NCBI RefSeq assembly: GCF_019925205.1
Contig: NC_083560.1
Span: 52,498,270-52,562,269 of the forward strand
Direction: 5' to 3'
Length of the DNA: 64,000 nt
DNA from: Metopolophium dirhodum
Lineage: Eukaryota > Arthropoda > Insecta > Hemiptera > Aphididae
The notes under the pieces were generated by a model. The model was not told where the DNA came from and did no database searches. It saw only the letters and a program-made list of their open reading frames with translations. The stretch's first letter is position 1. Every line of letters begins with the position of its first letter. This document shows, in pieces, positions 40,011 to 52,806 of this stretch. A program made the position numbers and the translations under genes.

Positions 40011-43000
40011 GGTACCTTCGACATATACTTAAAGTATAAGCTAAGTGACTTCCCCAGAATTTTGAAATTTTCCAGCCTCAAAAAAAAAAATCAAAAAACA
40101 TCAGTGTGATTTATCGACTAAGAGTAAAATAAGTTGTAATAACAACTTATTCGATATAAAATCGTAGACGAGAAAAAACTTCGAATGTTCAAATCAGTGA
40201 TTTTGAGGTTTTAGTATCCCTGGATTCAGAAAGAAATAAGCTATTTTTGGATAAAATCTCCTATGTACTATCTGCATCTCAGAATTAATAAATTCTCCTA
40301 CGTGTTACCTACAATAACATACAATAGATCGTTTATGAAATACCTCCTCCTCCTATGTGTTTTTGTTCTATGTTTTTTTCGACTCCTGAAAATTTGGGTT
40401 TTAGCACATAGGATGTTTTTTCCTATCAACGACGATAAGTCGATAAATTCAATTAAACTAAAACGTTTAAATAAGAATATTACAATTATTAATTTCAAGC
40501 ATATAATTATGTAAATTATATTCGTTACGTATGGAAACTGTGAATCATTCGAAATAAAACGACACCGGTATAGTAGGATAATGCATACCTAATACAAAAA
40601 TAAAAATAAATTAATAATAATAATAAATTATTCGACTAAAAACATTATTTCACACAATAGGAAACTAATTAGTTGTATATCACGTTTGTCTACCATGAAC
40701 TGTATATATTGGTTAGACATATACACATGATGTCTGAGTAGATGTATATAATACATATATGATAATTTATCCAATAGCTTATAAATTATACAGTAAGGGA
40801 TTGCGTGTCAAACGTATTGTATAGAAACGTTTTAAAGTGGTTGCGTCTCGTGTTACAAACAGTACAAGTGTGTTTGCGCTAAGAGATTCACAAATACTCC
40901 TCACAATCTCCTTATGGAGGAGAACTCACAAAAGCGGCTATTTAAAAGTTGCCAAAGCACGTGAAACGTGACGCGGACAAAAAGGTATGGTTACTGTTTT
41001 ATATATGTACATTGTTATGCATATTACATTTATTTTACATATATATGAAATAGGGTAGAGACATACCATTAAGTGATACCCTGGTGCACCAAAAGGTGTA
41101 TTTTTGGATAGGTGCATACAAGTAATTTTATTCTTTTTTGACAAATTTTTCAAAAACAAACACTGAATTGTTTTTTTTTATAGAACACCCAAATATCATT
41201 AAAAAGTAATCTCCCATAAATTTTGCTGATTTTTTTCGAACAATATTTTGGTAGGTATTGCTATAAAGATTATTTTTTGAAATTTTACGAAAACAACCAT
41301 TCTAATGTATCACCCTGGAAATGTCTAATTTATAATATAAATGATTACATGAAACTTTTTGAATAGGAACTACTACGATTAAAAACAAAAATGACAATTT
41401 ATAGAAATAAAAAGCACATTTAATTATAATTTCAATTATAAACCAACAATTTCCGCTTTGAACTGAATAAAATATGATATTTGATTATACTCAATATGAT
41501 GAACAATAATAATTCATACTTGTAATTAGCGGTACAAACCAAATGTTTGAATACACTAATAACTTCTCGGTATGTAGATTTGTAAATAATTTTTTTGTTG
41601 TGCTTGTACAATATAAAAATATATAACATGTCTAGAGCATTATGTTTAGTACTCTCCATGAGTTAATTAAAATATTTGAACATACCTAATCAGCAAATCA
41701 GATATATACCATTTATAGGTACATTTATTGTTGCGAAAATTTAAAATATTACGCTTAACGTCCAATAGGTACTTTTTGAAACTAGTTTAAATATCAATTA
41801 ACGCGTGTTTTTACAATATAATCGTTTACGGTTGTTTTTAATTACATGCAAACATAATACAATTCAATTTATATACCAATGGAGTATAATTTTTGCATCC
41901 CGTTCCATACAAACTTCCTTAATAATATCCTTCAGCATAAGTAGTAGTCATGATTCAAATTCAGAAATACGAAGGTACCATAATAGGTATATCTGAAATG
42001 TTTATAATACATTTGATAGTCTATAGTCATGTTATTTTTATTATTTGATTCGGAAAGATAATTTTATTCGATCCAACATTAAGAAATCTTTTTAATTTAT
42101 TTTTTTTTCATAATATTATTCTTTATTTCAATTTCAACAATTTCAACAATTTCATTTTTTATGATTCCATTTTTCACGTTTGAAAATGTAATGTATTTTT
42201 TTTATAATAATTTATAAATTATTATTAATTTATTTAAAAAAAAAAAAATACATAAGCCAATTTATTGATTAATTAAACATTTACCTCTTTGTACTTATTT
42301 TTTTTTTATTGTATTTTCATTCAAAGTTATTGAAATATCAATAAAATGGTAATTAACGATTTAGTTGATATTTCTTATAAATATTATTAAATTGTTCGCA
42401 AAAGAAATTCATGATAAAAAGGTTAGTTAAATGTATAATTTGCGTCTTATAATACTACTTAACGTCTCAACGTATAAAAATCTTTATATTATATGAAAAA
42501 TTAAAAAATGTGTGTTGTATACTTTTTTTTGTTTTTAAATATTTAACCATCTTTGTAAATAGGACTTACTTAAAGAAACAAGTGAGGAAAAGCTTAAAAT
42601 ATACGAACATGCTGATATCTTACTACATGAACGTAATGTATTATGAGTTATATAATATTGTTTATTTTTGTATTTAATGTTATACTTCCTGGTAATATAA
42701 ACTACTCTAAATATAATCGGAAATTAGTGATTTTCATGTTTCCGATAAGTTAAAAAATGGGGATGTCGATAACATTGGTTTGGAGGTAACACCAATTTTT
42801 ATTTTTGTAGAACCTGAAAACACTAATTTAGAACTTGGTGGTGTAGCGGGAATTAGTGCTGTTTAATCTCCCGCCAACTTCACAGACCTTTGATGTCAGC
42901 ACACAATTGCACAAAACAACAAAAAGTAGGTACCTCTGACTAGGTGTGTATAGAGGATACCCGTCATTTAATAGTGGTTCTATATTAAATCAACAACGGT

Positions 43001-46000
43001 ATTGGTAGCCATGGAAATGAAATAATATATGATACATAATATTTATTATTAATATTTATCATATAATGTATAGTACTAATGGTTTAAACGTATAATTATT
43101 TATGTTTGTTTTTGCAGGTATATTAAATAATTGTCTTTGACATATTTTATACAGAGGGGAACACGAATTATAGTAGACGGTATATTATTATTATATTTTT
43201 ACAATGATAAATTTATCTGTATAGTAAGAATAATTCTGTGTAAAATGTCATAGGTAACGGTATTAATTTTTTTATTGAATTTCTACATCGACTGAAATAA
43301 ATTAACACAATTATGTATATTATGATGTTTAAAAATTAAGTACTAGGTATACAGTATGATATTTATGTACATCTCAGTTTTGTTGAAAATACCCAATTGA
43401 ACACATATATTATACTGTAAAAATAAATAAATGTATAGAACACCACGTATGTAAACCCATTTGCCAATCTTAAACTCGATCCACAGTGCCAACAAAAAAA
43501 AGTACAAACTGTCGTGTTGTCTTGCATTTATGTTTAGTAAATGTATAATGTGTATAATATATTATTCACAATCGTACATTAGTTTTCGTTAAAACGATAA
43601 AATACACGCAAGTGTTTTATTTTTTTTAGATATTGTCAGAGGTCTTCGACTTGATATGACCCCATAAAATCATTTCCAAAAGCATAATATACTCAGCTCC
43701 ACAACATTGAAATGATAGTATATAATATTATTATTTGATTTAGTAACCTGCATTTAAATCATAATGTTAACATTAGGCGTTAACTAAACTAAACATAATA
43801 TATTTTCTGTGTGTAATATATTGTTTAAAATGAGTCAACTTTTTACATCCAAATAATATTAGCTGATATTGAATTAAACAAAATTGATAGTTTTATTGAA
43901 CTAATGTCCACAAAAAAAATATTTAAATTCGCAGAAAATAATTAGAAATATTAATTTAAAAATTGAAAGATGAATATTTATAGTTTCATGTTAAAATATA
44001 GTAGATAGAATCGTCACTTCTCTACATAGTTTAATACATTATAGAATTATAATAATAATTCCATATATTGTTGTCATTAATGTTTCTAACGATTAGTGCG
44101 CAAAGAAAATTCCTCTGCACCACAAATTATATCAATCTACTTATTAATTTTTACAAGTTCAAAAAAGTGTACAGTGGGAAAAATACGGATCCAATCGATA
44201 TTGCAGTAGAACAGTTTCTTATTCGACGGGCACGCGTTGCATATGAATGTATAATATTAAGATTTGAACAGAAATTACAAAAAAGCACACTTATATAATA
44301 TTATAGTAAGAATGAATACGCTATATGTACGTGCGACGTGTTATCATTATTTTGTTTTATATAAAATTTTGTTTTCAACCCGTATACATAAATACATAAT
44401 GCATCAACACCTAATAACATTACGGTAATAATGTTCACGACAATCAAATATAAGTGTAATTCCCGTGGTAATGCGTGGTGGTTTGGCGCATCTACGTTTC
44501 TCAAATTATATATTTGATGCTATCGCTGCAGTGCTTAACGGCCGTGGAAACATCGCAAGGACTATAGAAATCAAACACCGGAAAATATTCAAAACGGAAT
44601 GCGGAAAATCGTATTATGTATGAACAATGCTTGTATGTAAGTTTTTATATATATATATATACATACAAATATTTATAGTGCCTGTACCTATTGCATATTG
44701 CATATTATAATGTATTTTTCAAGTAGAATTCGTGTATATATAACATAAAAATAAATTCACACATACATACATAAATACATAATAGTTTTAAGCGCATATA
44801 TTTATAAATAAGGAATTTTCATTAGGTAATGTAAACTATAATATGTATTTATAGAAATAATTGTTAGTTTAATTTGTTTTGTTTTGAACTTTTAACAATA
44901 TTCGAGTGAGTTTTTGATAGTTTTATGTTATCTACCTATATTAATTATCACCAATATTTAACCAGTGAAAACTCGTGCCGTACCCAAAAGACAATTAAAA
45001 CACGTGGAGGATTTTATTATTAAAGTTATTTTTTTTTAAAAAATTAATCCAATTTAAATTGTTTGATATTTATTTATTCAGGTACAATATGATAAGCTAT
45101 AATCACAAATCACACGGTTTATATAGGTTAATTTAATAAGATTTAAAGACATATGTATTATAAATATGTTTCATTATGTGGTTTATAAGTTTTAATTTAC
45201 CTAAACAATACTTTAGTATATTATATTAAGGTATTATTTCTAATTTAAATAATTATTAAAATATCATAAATAAATTTAAATAATTGTTTGTTGTTTTATA
45301 ACTTGAAGTACATTGAAAAGTAGCGCAAAGTATTTAGTAAGCATTTTAAAATACAAAACATATGCTGTACCTACATTTATACAAAATACATCTAGGTCTA
45401 AAGCAATTATCATTTTCCTTATTTGTTTTACTTGTATGACTTTAAACTTTAGGCTTTAAAATGTCAATCTTTACATTTAATTAAACTTTCTCTAAGATAT
45501 AAGTTTCTAAAAATAAAAGTAGACTTAATAAAAGTGGAAAAAATTTAATAACTAATATAATTCCGAAAAAAAAAATATTTGTTTTTTATAAACTAAAATA
45601 ATAATAAAAATAGGTATCTAGTATAAAGAACTTTAACAATTTCAGAAAAAAAATATTTTTAATACATTGTAATATTAACATTACTTCTATTAATGACCAT
45701 TTGAAAATCGAAATTTGATTATAATTTATAGGCTATAGCACATGTTTTAAAAGACATAAACAATATTTCTTGAAGAATAAATATGTCCTTTTAAAAAAAA
45801 AAAACATTGTACAAACAGAAACAAATCCAGGATTAAAAATAACATAGTTCATAATTAAAACGTTCAGCATAAAAACGGCCCAAACATCCATTCAATTAGA
45901 ATTAATCTCTAAAACACGCTATATAAGTACAATCAAATATAAAATATTTTTGGTTCTTTTTTGTCTGTATAAAAATTAATTTAATTTTCATGTATATAAA

Positions 46001-46691
46001 TAAAAACGTTTGAAACACATAGCAGTTCAATCAAACGTCTGATGTTGAATAATATATTATTCGTTTTTATTTTATTTTTTGCTCGTTCCTATATACCAAT
46101 TTCATTTAAAATTCTAAATCTCTAGAAGACTATAAGCCGCGTTAGATTCCGGTCACAGACTCTGCTGTGGGCTAAAGCTTGAGAGAGTGTGAATAAAACT
46201 TTAAAGGGACAAGTAATATCATGTTCGTGGTTTTCACTGAACCTTAAAAATACCGTAACGTTAAAAATGAATAAAAAAATAAAATAAAAAAATACTAAAG
46301 AAAATAAAAATACAATTTTTGTTGGTAATGTGACTTGTAATTTATTATGTGAACGCATATTCAAAATAATAGACTCAAGAAAATCAATTAAAATAAACCT
46401 ATATGTACAGCACTAAATATAAGTTTTCAAATGTTATCAATGAGTTTTATTATTACATCATAATACAGTACCTACTACCTACTAAGTCAAAGGTCTAAGG
46501 TTGAACCAACGTCAACAAATATTCAATAAATAAGGCTAGGATTTACCGTGCGTTCGTAGGTACTGTGTTTTTTTCAGCTGTGTCCAATATTACACTGTCC
46601 ATATACAATTTAGTTAGTAAGTTATGTCCACGAATTGGCATATTATATTATATATTATTTTTTAATATTTTAAATATAAAAGTGATTTATT
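40011..46691. other. AT-rich non-coding with unclassified repeat-like pieces
   Basis: Repeat-like pieces near 41060-41330 (GATACCCTGGTGCACC...), 42780-43010 and 46120-46260 look transposon-derived but could not be assigned. No gene is supported. An 83-codon ATG frame at 40263-40514 is AT-driven. Confidence 0.5.
42205..42224. repeat. Perfect 20-bp AT palindrome
   Basis: TAATAATTTATAAATTATTA is its own reverse complement. It lies in an AT-only stretch between T and A homopolymers. Confidence 0.8.
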
Positions 46692-47071
46692 GCATATTTT
46701 AATTATAAATACGAAAAATGTATTTAAACAAAAGTAGTGTAAAAATTTTGATGCGATGTAATTTTACGCTTCTTAATTCAATTTCATAAGATCAATGATT
46801 TTGACTTTGACAAAAAAAAGAAAAATGTAAAATGTATAAAAAAATGGTTACGAATTTATTTAAATGTAAGACTAACAAACAAAAATGATTTAGCTTACAA
46901 GTAACTTTATTCAATTTATTTTAAAATTATAAAAAGCTTCTCCTTCACTTAATGATGGTTTGGAAACAATTGATAAATTCATTTTATATTTTATTACTTT
47001 TTTCATTGCGTATTTTATTATAATTGTATTGCATATTTTAGCATATTTTAACAAAATTAAATGCATATTTT
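46692..47071 (+). repeat. Scattered GCATATTTT units
   Basis: GCATATTTT occurs at 46692, 47031, 47041 and 47063, with a GCGTATTTT variant at about 47008. Such short subterminal repeats often mark the end of a DNA transposon, but no partner end was found. Confidence 0.35.
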
Positions 47072-47269
47072 ACTACTATTTTATTTTGCACGTAAACCCT
47101 TGCTCTATTTATAAATAATCAAAAGATTATTATCTATTGTTAAAGATTATATTATTACTATTAACATCAGTAGTTTTTTTATAATATTTAATCATAATGT
47201 ATAATAATATAATTAATGAACGAAAATATAAAACAAAAAGTACCTTCAGGTTTATTACAATGCACCTGC

Positions 47270-47890
47270 GCGAGTACCGACGTACAACCTAGGACGATTG
47301 CATTTTGATGACCGACATTGCTAGAATAAGTTTCATCAGACAATTTTTTTTTTCAGTCTGTATCGATGTGTAGGTACGATAAATATGTGTCCATTCATTT
47401 ATTTTGAGTCTGCAGATATCCGAAAGACATTTTTCGGACCATCGTGCGGTGGGAATGGCGGTTTCGCGCGTTTGTGGTATTTCTCGTAAATGGCCGCGTA
47501 GCACCGCAAAAGTGAATTCAAAAGGTCGTTCACAGATAAATGTCTGAGGACTTAATGGAATCCGAAAAGTGTAATACAACCGCAGCGCGTGCAACGTATA
47601 CAAGTGGCTGGCCCGTTCGCAGCCTATTCACACACGTCGCCAAATTAGATTACATCACGTGAACCCAGCGAAAGACGGGACGCCGAACCACCGCTGTGAC
47701 CGCAGTCGGGTTCGGATAATATTTTACACGCTATATTGTGTCTCGTTCCCGGGTCGTAAATATAATTATCGCTAATATATTATTGAAACCATACTGCGCA
47801 CGTCCCGTGCAGTATCGCGTACGTTTTCGATTGGAAAAACAAAATAACGTTATTTAACTCCTGCAGTCGTGAGTTTGTTCGGATTTCGAT
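47270..47890. promoter_or_regulatory. CpG-rich patch, possible promoter or untranslated exon
   Basis: GC and CpG rise sharply (GCGAAAGACGGGACGCCGAA near 47670). On the plus strand the patch ends CCCACAG|GTATAT, donor-like, near 47899. A 104-codon minus frame (47289-47603) begins at TTG and has no motif. A transcription start region is one possible reading. Confidence 0.3.
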
Positions 47891-50239
47891 ATACCCACAG
47901 GTATATATTATATAAAATACATATACCCGTACGGTTCAATATTAATATAGTTCGGTCTACGCGGTAACCGACATAGTTTTACGTAAAAAAACACACACAC
48001 ACATTTCATTCAGGTAAATATACTGTAATCTATTTGTATACCATATACCTACCTACCCATGCAATGCCCTGCCTCGTCGAATTATTGCAATCAAGTATTA
48101 TTTTCCGGTACGTTTCGATTGGCCAATTATACATCGCTACATATTATGTATATTATTTTTTATATAATAGTATAATATCGAAATTAATCAGTATTATTCC
48201 GGTATTTTAAGTTTAAATATATAAGTTCATAATTCTCAATAATATTTATTAATTTTTTGTGTTCTTAGTAAATATCTAATATAGTATTCATAATAATACG
48301 TGTATTATATCACTTTTAAAATAAATTCATAAAAATAATAAAATAAATTCATTGAACATAAAGTAATACAAAACAACATTTCGAGATGTATTTTAAATCA
48401 TAATAGTTCAAATGGCAATCACGCTATAAAATAAATTATATACCTACCTAACTCAAATTTGATACATATTTTATAAGCTATAACGTATATTTACTTTGAA
48501 ACTATAAACCATGGGTATATTATTATTTTAAAAGTATATACTATATATTATAATAATAGAAAAAAAAAAAACAATTTCCTTGATAATTCTGATAAAGTAT
48601 TAACACCTTAATTAACCCTGAACCGTACTATTGACATTCGTAAAAAAACGTTTCAAAAGCCCATTTAACCCGAATTGTCTTGTGTGACAAAACACTCGGG
48701 ATTGACCATTAGCCAAATAAAATATTGATTACCATCTGCAATATTAATCAGACTTGAATAATAAACCCGGACAAACAATGTTGGTTATACGCCTATGTTT
48801 CATTCAGGGAAATGAAGAATATGTTTTCAGTTGATTACTTAGAATTGAATTTATATATACCTGTCATAATTGGTTCCATAATTACATTTTATAAAAAGCA
48901 TTTAAAAACGGGGCTAAAGTATTATATTGAAAATAAACAAAACGTTTATTGATACCTGATTTTGTTTCTCATTGCAAATAGGAAATATGATATTTAATTA
49001 TTCCCGTAAATGTATCAAGTTTATACAAGTTTATTTGTATGGTTATATATTGACTTTATTTGTTTATTATATTATAAGTATGTCATACAAACTAATGACG
49101 TTTCTTCATATGGTTTTAATAATAACCATGACGCTGCTAAATAAAATGGTCTTTATTTTATAATTTTTTTTCCCAGCTTACTGACAGCCAGTGTTGTTTT
49201 AAATATTAGTACAACCAAAATTTGTTTTCCTGAAGTATAACACAGTGTTAAATAGTTCCAATTTATTAGGTATTTAAAACAACATTTTTGCCCACAAACG
49301 CGTATCAAAATAATTTTTAAACTACCAATAGTTACATATTTTTCAGCAGAATCTAAAATTCAAATTACTTTTATAACTACAAAATATTTTCTTTAACAAT
49401 AATCTATTTATTTAAATCTACGCTTACACTTGACAACGGGATTTTAATAGTTCTAATTTTTCTTTTAAAACTCCTTATCCATGTTTAAATCAAAGATGAA
49501 AAAAGTTTATAATCAACATCATAACGTAGCCAAAGTTTAAATCCCAAGAAGGAACAAAACCACAAAATAAATACCATCGGGATTTTATTTTCATAATATT
49601 ATCCACTATAAATAAAGGGGTTATCTGCGTATTTAAAACAAAATGCAGTTGAATGTGCTTATTTTTAAAATAATTCAGCGGGTGAACATTTTTTGAAGTC
49701 ATTTAATGTATTTAAATAATCTATACTTTTTAATAGCTATACATATATTATTCAATTCACTGGAATATCCTTATAAACTATTGCTGGGTCTTATTATATT
49801 TTAAGTATTTTTCAAGTATATCTACTAAGTACTAGTCATTAAATAAATTATAAGAACATAACAATTATTTCGAGTTAATTCCGAATAATCCTAAATAAGT
49901 TTTCTTTTGGTACTTTTACTCGATTATCGACAAATAAGGATTATCAATTAATTTATTTATGTAGTTACCTATTTCGATGTTTTTATGATCTTTATGAAAT
50001 ACTTGCAAAATTCAGAACACCCAATACAATACAATTTAAAACAATTGTAAATGTGAACATTTCAGTATAATATTAGGTATTTATTGTATCATTTTCAGTA
50101 TTTGTTTAAGTTAAGTATGACAGAAAAAATAAATAGTTTACGTTATTTCATCACATTTCAACCCCTATTAATTCCTCTTGCCAGAGAAACTTCTACTTAA
50201 TTTTAATTTGAAAATTACTTATTAGCATTCTCTTTTCAG
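47891..50239. other. AT-rich non-coding, nothing recognised
   Basis: A short (CA)n run lies at about 47988-48002. There is no coding evidence. Confidence 0.6.
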
Positions 50240-50334
50240 ATCGATGTCACCCATTCCTGGAGTTACCTGCATTCCACAAGAGTTAGGACGAGTAGTATTA
50301 TTCACATTCCTGAAAAGTTAAACTTCTCTGAAAT
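50240..50334 (+). other. Candidate 95-base exon with good splice signals
   Basis: CATTCTCTTTTCAG precedes base 50240 and GAAAT|GTAAGTTG follows base 50334. The interval is GC-richer than its flanks. Frame 1 is open throughout (IDVTHSWSYLHSTRVRTSS...). Frame 2 is open almost to the end (MSPIPGVTCIPQELGRVV). It could be an exon of a non-coding RNA, a repeat-derived exon or chance. Confidence 0.25.
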
Positions 50335-52689
50335 GTAAGTTGTTAAACAGGATAACAGAAGTGTTACCGTCAACTATTCCAATGGTTATAGACCTTCTAC
50401 AAGTTATAACAAGTTCGTAAAATTAATGTTGTTATACTTTACTACTGCTGCTTTAGAAACAATTTAATTAGGTACTTATTATTAGATTCTATTTTCAAAA
50501 ATTAAATGCAAACATACTGTAAACAATTATTAGATATTCATATATTTTGAATTTATTGAAAACTCAAAATAGTATTATTAAATTACATTGTTTGGTGGAT
50601 GGATCAATAAAACTTATAACTTTATTTATATAACTATCATATTATCATTGTACATATTTTCTTAAAAAAAGAAAAAGAAAATTAAATAACTAAATTATTG
50701 AAACTCGTCTAGGTGTTGTAAAATTGTGTAATTTGTATCATTATTAATTTGTTATTAGTTTAAGTCAATAATATATCGATTAAGTATTTTTATTTAAAAT
50801 AAAATTGTAGATAGTACCTATATTTAATTAATTAATTTTGAAAAGTAAACACAGATACTATATTGAATTTAATCTAATTTTAACATCTAATATTATACAA
50901 TATAATGCGAATGTTTAATTTTATTGAAGACGTAAATATTATAAATTTAAAGACTTGTCATTAAAAATTATAATTCATTTTGAACAAAACAATTTTTAAA
51001 AGAACAGTGAATAAATTGTTTGATAAAAATTGTAAGTTGGGAACTAAAATAAAAAAACATTTATATTTAAATTGTTAAATTATATGCTATCAGTTATGTG
51101 AAGAACTACTACGAGAATAGTGATATAATGACTAACCTGTATTTTATCATGTTGGCCGTCACTATTATAGTAGTTTTACCCATTATATAAATGATTGTGT
51201 TATTATTGTTTTTATTAACATTTCAACATATATTATTATATTATTGCATCTACTTAGTTTAAATTCTTGAATATTTGTGTTGAAATATCGTTTGATGGAA
51301 TAAACTCTTTTTTTGATATTCAACGATAATATAACAGTTTTATGAATTCCTTATGTACGAAATGTAAAACACCTAACTACCAACACATTACAAAAATTGA
51401 ATATAGATGAATGATACTATAAACAAAATAAGTAACAATATAAGCTCAGTTTAAATGAAAATAACAATTGAATCAAATGCTGTCAAACTCGGTAAAGCTA
51501 ATTTTTTTTCCAACAAAACCAATTGTTTAATACTTCCTATTATATGAAATATTATTTCTAATATTTTTAATTTTCTTAATCATAAAATAAATCTATACTG
51601 TCGAATATGTAATATTTTAATCTTTTCTGAATTCACACTTTCAACTGAAAGTGTGACCTACCATACGCGATTGACCTCTCGCTTTTGTTTTAAACTAAGT
51701 ACGTGACCTGTTCATAACAATGGGCTTTTTTGTATTAATCAATAATATTGTATGAGCAAGGGACTATATTAATGTTTTTACGTAATGTGTCTTAGGTTTT
51801 ATCCAGTCATATTATATCCTGTATTCATTTTTGGTTTTTTCATAATTTCCATAGGTATTGGTTAGTAGTAATTACTTTCAATTTTTTTTTATGCAACTGC
51901 AGTAGTTAAGTATTTTATGTGACAATATTTTCAATTTATCATATTATGTGAGAAAATTAGTTACTACTAAAACGCCATTGATACTACCTCAGATGATAAA
52001 CACATTAATAATAATATTACAAATTAGTAATGTTAATTGTGGAAAGCTACTTTTAAACAAAGTTGGCGTAAAAGTATAAAAAATATACATAAAATATTCA
52101 TGCCTTAAATATAGATTTATATATATATTGGTATGACACTGAAACAATATCTCAAAAAGTATAATAGTCTTTTGAAGTTTTTTTTTTTTTACAAAAGTTG
52201 TTAGAAGTTAACAATCCACAACAAACCAAAACGGTCCTTTTTAGAACCATAAAATGATGAAGAAATTCCTAGAAAACACTCAGAATAGTAGAACATACAG
52301 TCAAGTGCCGTACAAAACTGATGACACAGCAGGAAGAAACCAACGACAAAGATTATATTATTGGATACAACATGTCAGTAAGACAAGTTAACTCTACATC
52401 TTACACACGGAGGCTATACGACATATTATGTGCCGTGGATAGTGTTGAGCATTATTCAGAAAACAATATTTATATATTTATCTTATGTAGATAAAATAAA
52501 TACACAGAATCTTTTTATCTTATCTAGATTATCTGCAGATAATTAGATAATATTTTTATTAATTTCACTTGATTTGTTCCGTGTTTCTATAACTTTCGTA
52601 GAGAAATAAAATAAAATATAAATTATGATTTTACGATTTGTAGAAAACTGGTAATTATATCACATGAAGATTGTAAAAAACAAAATTAT
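50335..52689. other. AT-rich non-coding, nothing recognised
   Basis: A somewhat less AT-rich piece at 52200-52440 looks repeat-like but could not be assigned. Confidence 0.55.
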
Positions 52690-52806
52690 TCAGGTTTCGC
52701 TTTATTCGGGTTTTGGTTAATTTGGGTGTTTGAAAACAGAATCATTCGGGTGTTTGATTTTTTAAGGGTTTTCAGGGGCATTAGGGGCTTCAGTTAGTTC
52801 GGGTGC
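52690..52806 (+). repeat. Dispersed repeat shared with 17.5 kb (TTCGGGTGTTT iterations)
   Basis: Spaced units ATTCGGGTTTTGG, TTTGGGTGTTTG and TTCGGGTGTTTG lead into TTAAGGGTTTTCAGGGG and end at AGTTCGGGTGC. This parallels the reverse complement of 17452-17590. Confidence 0.6.

Noticed and set aside
40263..40514. 83-codon ATG frame with a hydrophobic stretch
   Set aside because: AT-driven Phe/Leu/Ile content, with no support from codon use or context.
47289..47603. 104-codon minus-strand frame
   Set aside because: TTG start and no recognisable motif. Composition explains the open frame.
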